Below are positions 1 through 8,487 of a DNA stretch of 64,000 nt, piece after piece. Numbering within the stretch: position 1 is the stretch's first letter; each line of letters starts with the position of its first letter. The stretch comes from Pirellulales bacterium (GTDB lineage: Bacteria; Planctomycetota; Planctomycetia; Pirellulales; Lacipirellulaceae). The translations under genes were made by a program, and so were the position numbers. The notes under the pieces were generated by a model, which did no database searches, had not been told where the DNA came from, and saw only the letters and a list, made by a program, of their open reading frames with translations. The DNA lies in NCBI GenBank assembly GCA_020847515.1, contig JADLBW010000161.1:1-64000 (forward strand), given 5' to 3'.

Positions 1-196
1 GCAAATCCAATCGCGGATCTTCAAACGACCCCGACTTCACTTCACAATCTGCCCAACGCACGACCATCACTCCAAAAAAACAATCATACGCAACAGCCTC
101 CTGCTAGCATGTGTATAAGGACGAGCCCTCGCGGGGAGGGTCGGGGAGGAGGTAGGAAGCAGGCACGCGCAGCATCTGCCACTTGCCGCGAGGTCT

Positions 197-1147
197 TCAC
201 TCGCCCGCCGTCAGCGCCCGCCAAGCAAGCTTCATGCACCCGGCCACCGGCTGTGAAACCGTCGCCACCGGATCCGGCTGAAGTCCCTTGCCGGCCAGTC
301 GCTGGAGCAGCTCGCGGCGCAAGACCTCGCTGCCGCAGATCACCCCTCCTGCCAGCGCCAGGGGAAACCGCTCCCCCAGGTGCAAGCGCCGCACGAGCGT
401 ATCGATCATTGCGGCCAGTTCTTCGGCAGCTTGTTGAACGATCCCGCCGGCGGCCGCATCTTCTTGCCGCGCGCAGTGTTCTACCGCATCGGCCAGGCTC
501 GCGATCGCGCCGCGAACGTCGCCGGTTTGCTCCAGGGCCCCCAGCATCGCCCGCGGGTCGTCAACCTGCAGCCGTTCGAGTAGCGTCTGGCTAAGCCTGG
601 TGGATGGCGAGCGGCCGTCCGCGGCGCGGGCAACCGCTTCCAGAGCCCGCCGGCCGATCCAGTAGGCGCCTCCTTCGTCGCCATAGTGGTAACCCCAGCC
701 GCCGATAATCAGCCGCTCGCCGGCGGCGGTCACGCCAATCGCCGCCGATCCGGTCCCCACAATCAGCGCCGCGCCCCAGCCCGCCGGCGTACCCTCGACG
801 AGCACCGGCTCGACGTCGTGTTCGAACCGCACAGCCCGCGCCAACTGCCGCTCGCGGGCCCAGGCCGCAATCTTGTCGCGCATGCTCTGGCGCCCGGCGC
901 CCGAGATCGCCAGCAGCGCCACGTCGGCGGTCGCTCTCGGTAGCCGGGCGTCGCCCCAGGCTGCGTCAACCGCCCCGCCCAGGTTCTCAAGCGCCCTTTC
1001 CAGTCCGACCGCCCGCGGATTGGACGACGCTGCGCGGCCCCGGCCGACGACCGTTGGCGGGCCGCCCCCATGGCCCCGCGCCAGCCAGGCCTCGGTCTTT
1101 GTGCCGCCGCCGTCGACGCCTAGTACGTAGAGCTCGGTCACGGGCAT
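197..1147 (-). CDS. BadF/BadG-type sugar kinase, probable MurNAc/GlcNAc kinase
   Basis: About 316 residues. The ATPase phosphate-1 motif GVDGGGTKTEA lies near the N-terminus and a second glycine-rich phosphate motif, IVGTGSAAIG, lies mid-protein, as in the BcrAD/BadFG ASKHA kinase family that includes GlcNAc kinases and clostridial MurK. The ATG at 1147 is chosen because the kinase fold begins right after it; the frame stays open upstream without homology-like sequence. The gene lies 115 bp downstream of murQ on the same strand, so the likely role is to phosphorylate imported MurNAc (and perhaps GlcNAc) in the cytoplasm to give the MurQ substrate. Family assignment is firm. The substrate is inferred from context, and a plain GlcNAc kinase is the alternative. 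Confidence 0.85.
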   Translation of the reverse strand: MPVTELYVLGVDGGGTKTEAWLARGHGGGPPTVVGRGRAASSNPRAVGLERALENLGGAVDAAWGDARLPRATADVALLAISGAGRQSMRDKIAAWARERQLARAVRFEHDVEPVLVEGTPAGWGAALIVGTGSAAIGVTAAGERLIIGGWGYHYGDEGGAYWIGRRALEAVARAADGRSPSTRLSQTLLERLQVDDPRAMLGALEQTGDVRGAIASLADAVEHCARQEDAAAGGIVQQAAEELAAMIDTLVRRLHLGERFPLALAGGVICGSEVLRRELLQRLAGKGLQPDPVATVSQPVAGCMKLAWRALTAGE

Positions 1148-1262
1148 CTCGGAAGAAATGGATAAAGCCAGCCGCCCGCCGAGCAAGCATTCTCGCCGGA
1201 CCGCCCGGGCTCCGCGAGCATGGCAGACACAGCGATGCGTCCGACTACACGGCCGCCGGGCG

Positions 1263-2180
1263 TCACGCCTGGCCGTTGCTGTGAACGCCGGTCGCCTGCA
1301 GCGCCTGCCGCAAATGACCGCGGGACGCCTCGAGCGCTGCACGGGCGTCGTCCGGACTCAGCCCCAGGCGGTGGGCGAGAATTGCCGTTTTGACTTCGCC
1401 GTTGCACCGCTGCAGCAATTCGGCCGCGGCGTCCGCCGTCACCCCCGTCACCGAGCAGATAATCCGCTTGGCCCGCTCGAGCAGCTTCGAATTGGTGGCG
1501 TTCATATCCACCATCAGGTTGCCGTAGGTCTTGCCGATGCGGACCATGGCGCCGGTGGTCAGCATGTTGAGCACCATCTTGGTGGCGGTGCCGGCCTTCA
1601 TGCGGGTCGAGCCGCTGAGCACCTCCGGACCGACCACTGGGATAATGCTGAGGTCGGCCCGGGCCCGCAAGGCCGCGTCGCGGTTGCAGGCCAGTCCAAT
1701 CGTGAAGGCGCCTTGGCTGCGGGCGTAATCGAGGGCGCCGATGACGTACGGCGTGCGACCGCTGGTCGCGATGCCAACCAGTACGTCGTGGCTGCATAGA
1801 TCGATTTTGCGCAAGTCCTCGGCCGCCATCTCTTGGGAATCCTCGGCGCCTTCCACCGCCTTGAGCATGGCCCCCGGGCCGCCGGCGATGATGCCCACCA
1901 CTTGCGACGGATCGGAGCGAAACGTCGGCGGGCATTCCGCCGCGTCGAGCAGTCCCAGCCGGCCCGAGGTCCCCGCGCCGATGTATACCAACCGGCCGCC
2001 GTGCGACAGGCGATGGGCGATTACCTCGATCGCCTTGGCGATGTGCTCTGCCTCGTGGGCGACCGCCGCCGCGCACTTGGCGTCCTCCGCGTTGATCAGA
2101 CGCACCAGCTCCAGCGGCGTCAACGTGTCGAGGCGTTCGGAGGCGGGATTCCGCGCTTCGGTGGTCAGGTGTTCCAACAT
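1263..2180 (-). CDS. murQ: N-acetylmuramic acid 6-phosphate etherase
   Basis: About 305 residues, the usual MurQ length. Cleaves the lactyl ether of MurNAc-6-phosphate to GlcNAc-6-phosphate and D-lactate. The N-terminus LTTEARNPASERLDTLTPLE is typical, followed by the SIS-fold sugar-phosphate segment with YIGAGTSGRLGLLDAAECPP and later STRMKAGTATKMVLNMLTT, both hallmarks of this family. The ATG at 2180 is selected because the conserved N-terminus starts there; the frame is open further upstream. It is the first gene of a minus-strand pair with the kinase and diverges from the symporter gene. No MurR-type regulator is visible in the window. Confidence 0.95.
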   Translation of the reverse strand: MLEHLTTEARNPASERLDTLTPLELVRLINAEDAKCAAAVAHEAEHIAKAIEVIAHRLSHGGRLVYIGAGTSGRLGLLDAAECPPTFRSDPSQVVGIIAGGPGAMLKAVEGAEDSQEMAAEDLRKIDLCSHDVLVGIATSGRTPYVIGALDYARSQGAFTIGLACNRDAALRARADLSIIPVVGPEVLSGSTRMKAGTATKMVLNMLTTGAMVRIGKTYGNLMVDMNATNSKLLERAKRIICSVTGVTADAAAELLQRCNGEVKTAILAHRLGLSPDDARAALEASRGHLRQALQATGVHSNGQA

Positions 2181-2472
2181 GAAATCGATTCTAGTAACCG
2201 TCCAGCGCAGGATACAGATTTGCTGCGCGAAAGTGAGTAAAGTTTGCGCGTGCCCTGCTGCGGCCCAGCGGGCCAAGGTTATACTGGAGGTGCTTGGATC
2301 GTAGATAGACCGGCCGCGCCGCTCGGCGTCGAACCGTCGGCGAACCGTCAGCGAGATGGCGCCGCTCCGCCAGAGCCTTCCTTTTTCGCGTCCGATCAGC
2401 GCCGACGTCCTCGCGCGGCTACCGTATCCGCACGGCGCGGGACGGGCCGGATATCTATCTAAACCGTAATCA
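2181..2472. promoter_or_regulatory. Divergent intergenic region between murQ and the symporter
   Basis: This 292-bp spacer must hold the promoters for both directions of the salvage locus. A TATACT hexamer at 2280-2285 could be a -10 box for the plus strand, but no convincing -35 box sits at the right distance. No clear operator palindrome was found. Confidence 0.35.
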
Positions 2473-4029
2473 ATGCCCATGGGAACGTTCGCCGTATCGA
2501 CCGGGAGATTGCCGCTCCACCCGGTCGATATTGCGGTGGTCGCCCTGTACTTGTTGGCCATGCTGGCAGTCGGCGTCTGGGTGGGCCGCGGTCAAAAGAC
2601 CACCAAGGACTACTTCCTGGGCGACCGCTCGCTCCCCTGGTGGGCGGTGCTGCTGTCGATCGTCGCCACCGAGACCAGCACCGTCACTTTCTTGAGCATC
2701 CCCGGCATGGCCTACGCCGCCGGCGGCGATTTGCGGTTCCTGCAGATCACGTTCGGCTACATCGTCGGCCGCACACTGGTGATGGCCGTGCTGCTGCCGC
2801 TCTATTTTCGGGGCGAGCCGTTTACCGCTTACGAGGTGCTGCAGCGGCGGTTTGGCCGGCTCTCGCGCCGCGCCACCTCGCTGCTGTTTCTGATCACGCG
2901 CAATCTCAGCGACGCGCTGCGGCTCTACCTGTCGGCCCTGGTGCTGCAGGCCGCCATGGGGCTCGATCTGCCGACGTCGATCGTCGTCATGGGCGTCGTC
3001 ACCCTCGTCTACACCTACATCGGCGGCGTGAAGTCGGTCATCTGGAACGATTGCGTGCAGTTCGCCATTTACATCGTCGGGGCCTGTTTAGCGCTCAACG
3101 AAATCATCGCCGGTCTGCCGGGCGGCATGGCACAGTTTCGCCAGTTTGCCCTGGAGCACGACAAGCTTCGCGTTTTCGACTTCGATCTCAGCCTGGTCAA
3201 ACCCACGATGACCTTCTGGGCGGGGCTGGTGGGCGGGGCGTTTCTCACCGGCGCCACCCATGGCGCCGACCAGCTCACCGTGCAGCGCCTCCTCACGGCC
3301 CGCAGCCAACGCGGGGCGGCGCTTGCCCTGGTCGCCAGCGGCGTCGTGGTCTGTCTGCAATTCGCGCTGTTTCTGGTCATCGGCGTCGGGCTCGCGGCGT
3401 TCTTCGCCGCTCACCCGGAGGGCGCCTCCCAAATCAACAGTAACGACCAGGCGTTCGCCTACTACATCGTCCATTACCTCCGGCCGGGGTTCGTCGGCCT
3501 GACGCTCGCAGCCGTCTTCTCCGCCGCCATGTCGACCCTGTCGGGCTCGCTCAATTCCTCAGCCACCGCCCTGGTCAAGGACTTCATCATCCCGCTGCGG
3601 CGCCAGCCGCTTAGCGAGACGGCCGAACTGAACGTCTCGCGGCTCGCCACCGGGCTGTTCGGCGTGCTGCAAATCGGCATCGCCCTGGCCAGCCACCTGC
3701 GCAGCGCCGACCAGAGCGTCGTGCAAAGCGTCCTGTCGATCGCCGCCTTTACGAGCGGGCCGATGCTGGGACTCTACCTCTTGGCCGTGCTCACGCCGCG
3801 AGTGCGCGAGCCGGCGGCCCTGGCTGGCTTTGGGGCGGGACTGGCGCTGCTGGCCTACATGGAGTTCAGCACCTGGCCAAGCTGGCCTGTGGAGTCGCTC
3901 CGCTGGCCCGCGGCGCCGGTGTACTGGCTCTGGTACGCTACCATCGGTTCGCTCGTGACGCTCGCGGTCGGCTGGTCGCTTAGCCTTTCCCCGCTGAATA
4001 CGACTGCCGCCGACATCGATCCTTCTTAG
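2473..4029 (+). CDS. Sodium:solute symporter (SSS family)
   Basis: 518 residues with more than a dozen hydrophobic segments, typical of SSS transporters. The first helix (VDIAVVALYLLAMLAVGVWV) is followed by KTTKDYFLGDRSLPWW, the family's characteristic first loop, then ATETSTVTFLSIPGMAYA. A second in-frame ATG lies two codons downstream. It begins the plus-strand arm of the locus and ends only 11 bp before the AmiE/NamZ-like gene. Its position between murQ and namZ-type genes suggests it imports MurNAc or a related amino sugar with sodium, replacing the PTS transporter MurP used by Bacillus. The substrate is inferred, not visible. Confidence 0.88.
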   Translation: MPMGTFAVSTGRLPLHPVDIAVVALYLLAMLAVGVWVGRGQKTTKDYFLGDRSLPWWAVLLSIVATETSTVTFLSIPGMAYAAGGDLRFLQITFGYIVGRTLVMAVLLPLYFRGEPFTAYEVLQRRFGRLSRRATSLLFLITRNLSDALRLYLSALVLQAAMGLDLPTSIVVMGVVTLVYTYIGGVKSVIWNDCVQFAIYIVGACLALNEIIAGLPGGMAQFRQFALEHDKLRVFDFDLSLVKPTMTFWAGLVGGAFLTGATHGADQLTVQRLLTARSQRGAALALVASGVVVCLQFALFLVIGVGLAAFFAAHPEGASQINSNDQAFAYYIVHYLRPGFVGLTLAAVFSAAMSTLSGSLNSSATALVKDFIIPLRRQPLSETAELNVSRLATGLFGVLQIGIALASHLRSADQSVVQSVLSIAAFTSGPMLGLYLLAVLTPRVREPAALAGFGAGLALLAYMEFSTWPSWPVESLRWPAAPVYWLWYATIGSLVTLAVGWSLSLSPLNTTAADIDPS

Positions 4030-4040
4030 CGTTTTCACCA

Positions 4041-6626
4041 ATGATCAGAACTTCTACGCGACCTACCATCCGCCCGGCGCTGCTGATGATCCTCAGTGCG
4101 GGCCTCGCCGCGGCGACAGCGCCCCTCCGCGCCGAACTGCCGGTCGTACCGCCTGGGCAACTGGGCCTCAGCGCCGAGCACCTCCAGCGGATCGACGCCG
4201 TCGTCGACGGGCAGCTCCGGGCCGGGAATCTCCCCGGATGCGTCGTCGCCATCGGCCGCACCGGCGGCATAGGTTTCCTGAAGGCCTATGGCCGGCGGCA
4301 GATCGAGCCCAGCGAAGAGTCGATGACGACTGACACCCTCTTCGATATGGCGTCCCTTACCAAGCCCGTCGCCACCGCCGCCAGCGTGATGATCCTTGTC
4401 GAGCGCGGCCAGGTGCGGCTGCGGAACCCCGTGGCCGATTACCTTCCCGACTTCGGCGCCAACGGCAAGGATCAGATCACCGTCGAGGACTTGCTCATCC
4501 ATCGCGGCGGCTTGATTCCCGATAACTCGCTGGCGGACTACCGGGACGGCCCCGAAAAGGCCTGGGAGCGAATCTATGCCCTCGAGGCCAAGGAGCCGGG
4601 CGAACGGTTCGTCTACTCCGACGTCGGTTATCTCGTCCTCGGCAAGCTCGTGAACCAGGTAAGCGGCCAGACTATCGCCCAGTTCGCTAAGGAAAACATC
4701 TTTCAACCGCTGGGGATGGAGGATACCGGCTTTACTCCCGATGAAGCCCTGCGCCGCCGCGCCGCCCCCACCGAGCAGCGCGACGGCAACTGGCTCCGCG
4801 GCGTGGTCCACGATCCGCGAGCGGCCCTGCTGGACGGCGTCGCCGGGCATGCCGGCTTGTTCTCGACCGCCGCCGACCTGGCCCTCTACTGCGACGCCAT
4901 GCTGCGAGGCGCCCGCTGGGGCGACGGCCAGTCCGGCGTTATGAGCCGCGCTACGCTCGCCGAGATGCTTCGCCCGCGCGACGTGGCAGGCAACCTTCGC
5001 GCCCTCGGCTGGGACGTCCGCAGCGGCTACTCGACCAACCGCGGCGAGCTGTTCAGCGAGCGGGCCTTTGGCCACGGCGGCTTCACGGGCACTGCGATGT
5101 GGATCGACCCGAAGCTCGATCTGTTCGTGATCTTCCTCTCCAACCGCCTGCACCCGGATGGCCAAGGCAACGTCAACCCGCTCGCCGGGCGGATCGGCGC
5201 CATCGCCGCCGCCGCCATCGTCGACCGACAGGGTCGGGATTCTGTGGCGACAGGAGGCCTTACACTGTCGGCAGACTCACCAGTCGCAAAAGCATCCCGA
5301 CCCCTTTCAAGCACCGCGCAAAACCCCCCTCCCTTGAAGGCAGGGGCTAGGGAAGGGACGGCAACTCGCCACGCTTCGCCCGGAAAGAAACGGCATCGCC
5401 AGCACGTTGATTCACAAACTCACGCCGATCGCCCCTCGCCTAAGCTCTCCCCGAACGGGAGAGGGACCGCAGCAGGGAGAGGCTCCGGAAGCGTCCTCAC
5501 CGGCATCGACGTGCTGGTCCGCGACGACTTCAAGCCCCTCCAGGGCCGTCGCGTCGGCCTGATCACTAACCACACCGGCCTCAGCCGCGATGGCCAGCGG
5601 ACCGTCGATCTGCTCCACCAGGCCGACGGCCTGGAGCTATTCGCCCTATTCAGCCCTGAGCACGGCATCGCCGGCAAGCTCGACCGCGAAGGGATCGGCG
5701 ACGAAGTCGACGCCGCCACCGGCCTGAAGGTCTTCAGCCTTTACGACGGCCCCAATCGCCGTCCCAAGCCCGAGCAGCTTGAAGGCCTCGACACCCTGGT
5801 GTTCGACATTCAAGACGTCGGCGCGCGTTTTTACACCTACGCCTCCACGATGGGCTGGGCGATGGAAACGGCCGCCCTGAACAACCTCAGGTTCGTGGTA
5901 CTCGACCGCCCCAACCCGATCGGCGGCCTCGCCGCCGAGGGCCCCTTGGCCGACGAGGGGCGCGAGTCGTTCGTCGGCTTCCACACGATTCCCGTGCGGC
6001 ATGGCATGACCGTCGGCGAGCTCGCGGAGATGTACCGTGCGGAGCGCGATCTCAAAGTAGACCTGGAGGTCGTCAAATGCGACGCCTGGCGCCGCCGCGA
6101 CTACTGGGACGCCACCGGGCTGGCGTGGGTCAACCCCTCGCCCAACATGCGGAGCCTCGCTGAAGCGGTTCTCTATCCCGGCATGGGCCTCTGGGAAACC
6201 ACCAACCTGTCGGTCGGCCGCGGCACGGATACGCCGTTCGAGGTGCTGGGCGCCCCTTGGATCGACGCCCGCCAGTTCGCCGCCGAGCTGAACGCCGCCG
6301 GCCTGCCGGGGGTGCGGTTTGTGCCGATTCAATTCACGCCCGAGGCCAGCAAGTACTCCGGCGAAAAGTGCGGCGGCGTCAACGTCATCGTCGTCAACCG
6401 AGCGAAGTTCGAGCCGATCGCCCTGGGGCTGGAACTCGCCTGCACGCTCCGCCGGCTCTATAAGGACCAGTGGCAAACCGACGCCGCCGACCGGCTCTTG
6501 ATCAACCAGCAGGCGTACGACGCGATTCTCAGCGGCAAGAGCCGTCAGGAGATCCAGAAGCTGTACAAGTCGGACCTGGAAGAATTTCGCAAGCGCCGCC
6601 AAAAGTTCTTACTGTACCACGAATAA
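4041..6626 (+). CDS. Secreted serine hydrolase (AmiE-like) fused to NamZ-type exo-beta-N-acetylmuramidase (DUF1343)
   Basis: 861 residues. A signal peptide (about residues 1-31) is followed by a class C beta-lactamase-type hydrolase (about 40-390) with Ser105-x-x-Lys108 in MASLTKPV, a YSDVGY tyrosine motif and a HGGFTG motif. A DUF1343/NamZ domain (about 488-861) includes GLITNHTGLSRDG, FSPEHGIAG, FDIQDVGARFYTY and LDRPNPIGG. In Bacillus subtilis the corresponding activities are separate genes, amiE (ybbE) and namZ (ybbC), next to murQ. Here they are one exported polypeptide that could strip peptides and then release terminal MurNAc. The linker (about residues 397-487) is low-complexity and is encoded by palindromic repeat DNA. 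Which of these activities the protein has is inference from the families. Confidence 0.88.
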   Translation: MIRTSTRPTIRPALLMILSAGLAAATAPLRAELPVVPPGQLGLSAEHLQRIDAVVDGQLRAGNLPGCVVAIGRTGGIGFLKAYGRRQIEPSEESMTTDTLFDMASLTKPVATAASVMILVERGQVRLRNPVADYLPDFGANGKDQITVEDLLIHRGGLIPDNSLADYRDGPEKAWERIYALEAKEPGERFVYSDVGYLVLGKLVNQVSGQTIAQFAKENIFQPLGMEDTGFTPDEALRRRAAPTEQRDGNWLRGVVHDPRAALLDGVAGHAGLFSTAADLALYCDAMLRGARWGDGQSGVMSRATLAEMLRPRDVAGNLRALGWDVRSGYSTNRGELFSERAFGHGGFTGTAMWIDPKLDLFVIFLSNRLHPDGQGNVNPLAGRIGAIAAAAIVDRQGRDSVATGGLTLSADSPVAKASRPLSSTAQNPPPLKAGAREGTATRHASPGKKRHRQHVDSQTHADRPSPKLSPNGRGTAAGRGSGSVLTGIDVLVRDDFKPLQGRRVGLITNHTGLSRDGQRTVDLLHQADGLELFALFSPEHGIAGKLDREGIGDEVDAATGLKVFSLYDGPNRRPKPEQLEGLDTLVFDIQDVGARFYTYASTMGWAMETAALNNLRFVVLDRPNPIGGLAAEGPLADEGRESFVGFHTIPVRHGMTVGELAEMYRAERDLKVDLEVVKCDAWRRRDYWDATGLAWVNPSPNMRSLAEAVLYPGMGLWETTNLSVGRGTDTPFEVLGAPWIDARQFAAELNAAGLPGVRFVPIQFTPEASKYSGEKCGGVNVIVVNRAKFEPIALGLELACTLRRLYKDQWQTDAADRLLINQQAYDAILSGKSRQEIQKLYKSDLEEFRKRRQKFLLYHE
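5231..5303. repeat. Palindromic element A, copy 1, in frame inside the NamZ fusion gene
   Basis: Left arm gggtcgggattct and right arm ccagtcgcaaaagcatcccg are near reverse complements flanking about 25 bp of variable middle. It is read in frame, giving GRDSVATG at one end and SPVAKASRP at the other. The same element recurs elsewhere in the window. Confidence 0.85.
5324..5482. repeat. Further palindromic, intergenic-like sequence in the NamZ linker
   Basis: Directly after element A the coding frame crosses a C-run/G-run stretch (5324-5357) and a hairpin with 7-bp arms CTCTCCC/GGGAGAG (5445-5463) followed by a G/A-rich arm to 5482. This sequence looks like spacer DNA, not domain-coding DNA, yet the frame stays open through it. 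Confidence 0.55.
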
Positions 6627-6720
6627 TTCAGTGAGCCGCGCCGCCGCGAAAGATTTCCAGGGTGTTGCGCTCCTTGCCGACTAGCTTCCGGCCCCTTGGG
6701 CCTTTGGGAAGACGCGCTAA

Positions 6721-6907
6721 GCTCGAATTTTGCATTTTTTTGCCCGCGAAGGAGCGCGAATGAACGCGAAATGCGAGCAATGGGAGTCTTCTAACTGCTG
6801 CGGTTAATCGGCGCCTACGAAAACCGAAGTGATTCTTGGCATCCGTTTCCTTCTTTCGCGTCTGCTCGCGCTTTTTCGCGGGCTCTAAAAAAGTGCAAAA
6901 GTCGAGC
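6721..6907. repeat. Long inverted repeat, family B copy 1
   Basis: Two arms of about 50 bp (6721-6775 and 6851-6907) are imperfect reverse complements around a 75-bp centre. The arms carry a T-run/A-run and the ttcgcgggc...aaaaaagtgcaaaa signature. A second copy of similar size lies at 29843-30030. It occupies most of the space between the NamZ fusion and glcD, ending 26 bp before the glcD start. It may form a strong cruciform or act as a terminator. Confidence 0.75.
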
Positions 6908-6933
6908 TAACTTCCGGATCTCGGCAGACGTCA

Positions 6934-8331
6934 ATGCAAACCACTGCCGCAACACTCGTTGACCAACTGTCCGCGCTGTTAGGCCACGATCGCGTCCTCG
7001 CCGCCGCCGAGGACGTTGCCGTCTACGCCTACGACGGCACGCCCGTACTGCGGCAGAACCCCGCCTGCGTCGTCTTCCCAATCACGACCGAAGAAGTCGC
7101 CGCCTGCGTGAAGATCGCCGCAGCCAACCAAACGCCGATCGTCACCCGCGGCTCGGGTACCGGACTCAGCGGCGGCAGCGTACCGCTGGTCGGCTCCATG
7201 GTGCTGTGCCTGGCGCGCATGAACCGCGTGCTGGAAGTCGACCCTCGCAATCTGACGATCGACGTCGAAGCCGGCGTCGTCACCGCCACGGTCGAAGAAA
7301 CCGCCGCCCGCTACGGGCTCTTTTATCCGCCCGATCCCGGCTCGCGCAAGATCTCGACCATCGGCGGCAACGTCGCCGAGAACTCGGGCGGCCTGCGCGG
7401 CCTCAAGTACGGCGTCACCCGCGACTACGTCATGGGACTGGAGGCGGTCCTCGCCACGGGCGAGGTCGTCTGGCTGGGCAACAAATGCGTCAAGGACGTC
7501 GCCGGCTATAACCTGCGGGACCTGTTCATCGGCTCCGAGGGAACGCTCGGCATTGTCACCCGCGTCCTGTTGAAGCTCCTCCCCCTGCCGCAGGCGCGGC
7601 AGACGATGCTCGCCTCCTTCACCTCGATCGAGGCCGCCGGCGAGACCGTCTCGGACATCATCGCCGCCAAGATCATCCCCTGCACGCTGGAGTTCCTCGA
7701 CCAGCAGACCCTGCGCTGCGTCGAGCAGTTCGCCCACGTCGGCCTGCCGACCGAGGCGGCGGCCATCCTGATCATGGAGACCGACGGCCATCCGGCGGTC
7801 GTGGCCGAGGAATCGGCCGCCATGGCGAAGATCGCCGCCCGGCGGGGCGCCATCGAAGTCCGCACCGCCGCCGACGCCGCCGACGCCGAGCGACTGCTCA
7901 CCGCCCGCCGCAGCGCCTTCTCAGCCCTGGCCCGCGTGCGGCCCACCACCATTCTGGAAGACGTCACCGTCCCCCGCAGCGAACTGGCCGGCATGGTGGG
8001 CTTCATCGCCGCCACGGCCGCCAAATACCGCCTGTCGATCGGCACGTTCGGCCACATGGGCGACGGCAATCTCCACCCGACGTTCCTGGCCGACGAACGC
8101 GACGAGGACGAAATGCACCGCGTCGAGCAGGCTCTGTCGGAGATCGTCGATCGCACGCTCGCCGTGGGCGGTACCATCACCGGCGAGCACGGCGTAGGAT
8201 TGGCCAAAAAGCCCTACCTCCGCCAGCAACTGGGCGATCACAGCTACCAGCTCCTAAAGCTGGTCAAACGCGCCCTCGACCCCCACGGCCTGCTCAACCC
8301 CGGGAAGATCTTCGATTGTTTACAGGAGTAG
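6934..8331 (+). CDS. glcD: FAD-linked oxidase, glycolate/D-lactate oxidase subunit GlcD-like
   Basis: 465 residues, family length. The FAD-binding PCMH fold is marked by VTRGSGTGLSGGSVPL and NVAENSGGLRGLKYGVTRDY. The C-terminal FAD-linked oxidase domain has GHMGDGNLHPTFLAD and ends GLLNPGKIF, as in GlcD and D-lactate dehydrogenases. It oxidises an alpha-hydroxy acid (glycolate or D-lactate) and passes electrons to the iron-sulfur partner encoded next. Only GlcD and GlcF are present; GlcE is absent. Its place beside a locus whose etherase makes D-lactate favours D-lactate as substrate, but sequence alone cannot separate the two. Confidence 0.93.
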   Translation: MQTTAATLVDQLSALLGHDRVLAAAEDVAVYAYDGTPVLRQNPACVVFPITTEEVAACVKIAAANQTPIVTRGSGTGLSGGSVPLVGSMVLCLARMNRVLEVDPRNLTIDVEAGVVTATVEETAARYGLFYPPDPGSRKISTIGGNVAENSGGLRGLKYGVTRDYVMGLEAVLATGEVVWLGNKCVKDVAGYNLRDLFIGSEGTLGIVTRVLLKLLPLPQARQTMLASFTSIEAAGETVSDIIAAKIIPCTLEFLDQQTLRCVEQFAHVGLPTEAAAILIMETDGHPAVVAEESAAMAKIAARRGAIEVRTAADAADAERLLTARRSAFSALARVRPTTILEDVTVPRSELAGMVGFIAATAAKYRLSIGTFGHMGDGNLHPTFLADERDEDEMHRVEQALSEIVDRTLAVGGTITGEHGVGLAKKPYLRQQLGDHSYQLLKLVKRALDPHGLLNPGKIFDCLQE

Positions 8332-8334
8332 GTG

Positions 8335-8455
8335 TCTCGCAGAGGCGCGGAGCCGCAGAGGGTGAAAGGTTACGTCCGCTCGCTTTAGAGATAATGAAAA
8401 CCTCCCTTAACTCGCGCCTTGGCGATATCTTTGCGCCTCCGCGGCTCTGCGAGAG
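8335..8455. repeat. Inverted repeat, family C
   Basis: Arms of 26 bp at 8335-8360 and 8430-8455 are reverse complements with about four mismatches, built around tctcgcagag and cgcggag. It starts 4 bp after the glcD stop and fills most of the glcD-glcF spacer. Confidence 0.8.
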
Positions 8456-8487
8456 TTCCTGTTCGATTTTTTTGCCTGCCAGCAAAC

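Noticed and set aside
109-594. Plus-strand frames across 109-1300
   Set aside because: They lie antisense to the kinase gene and have Arg/Pro-rich translations without motifs.
2280-2285. TATACT as a -10 promoter box for the symporter
   Set aside because: No -35-like hexamer at 16-18 bp spacing; it was mentioned only as a weak hint.
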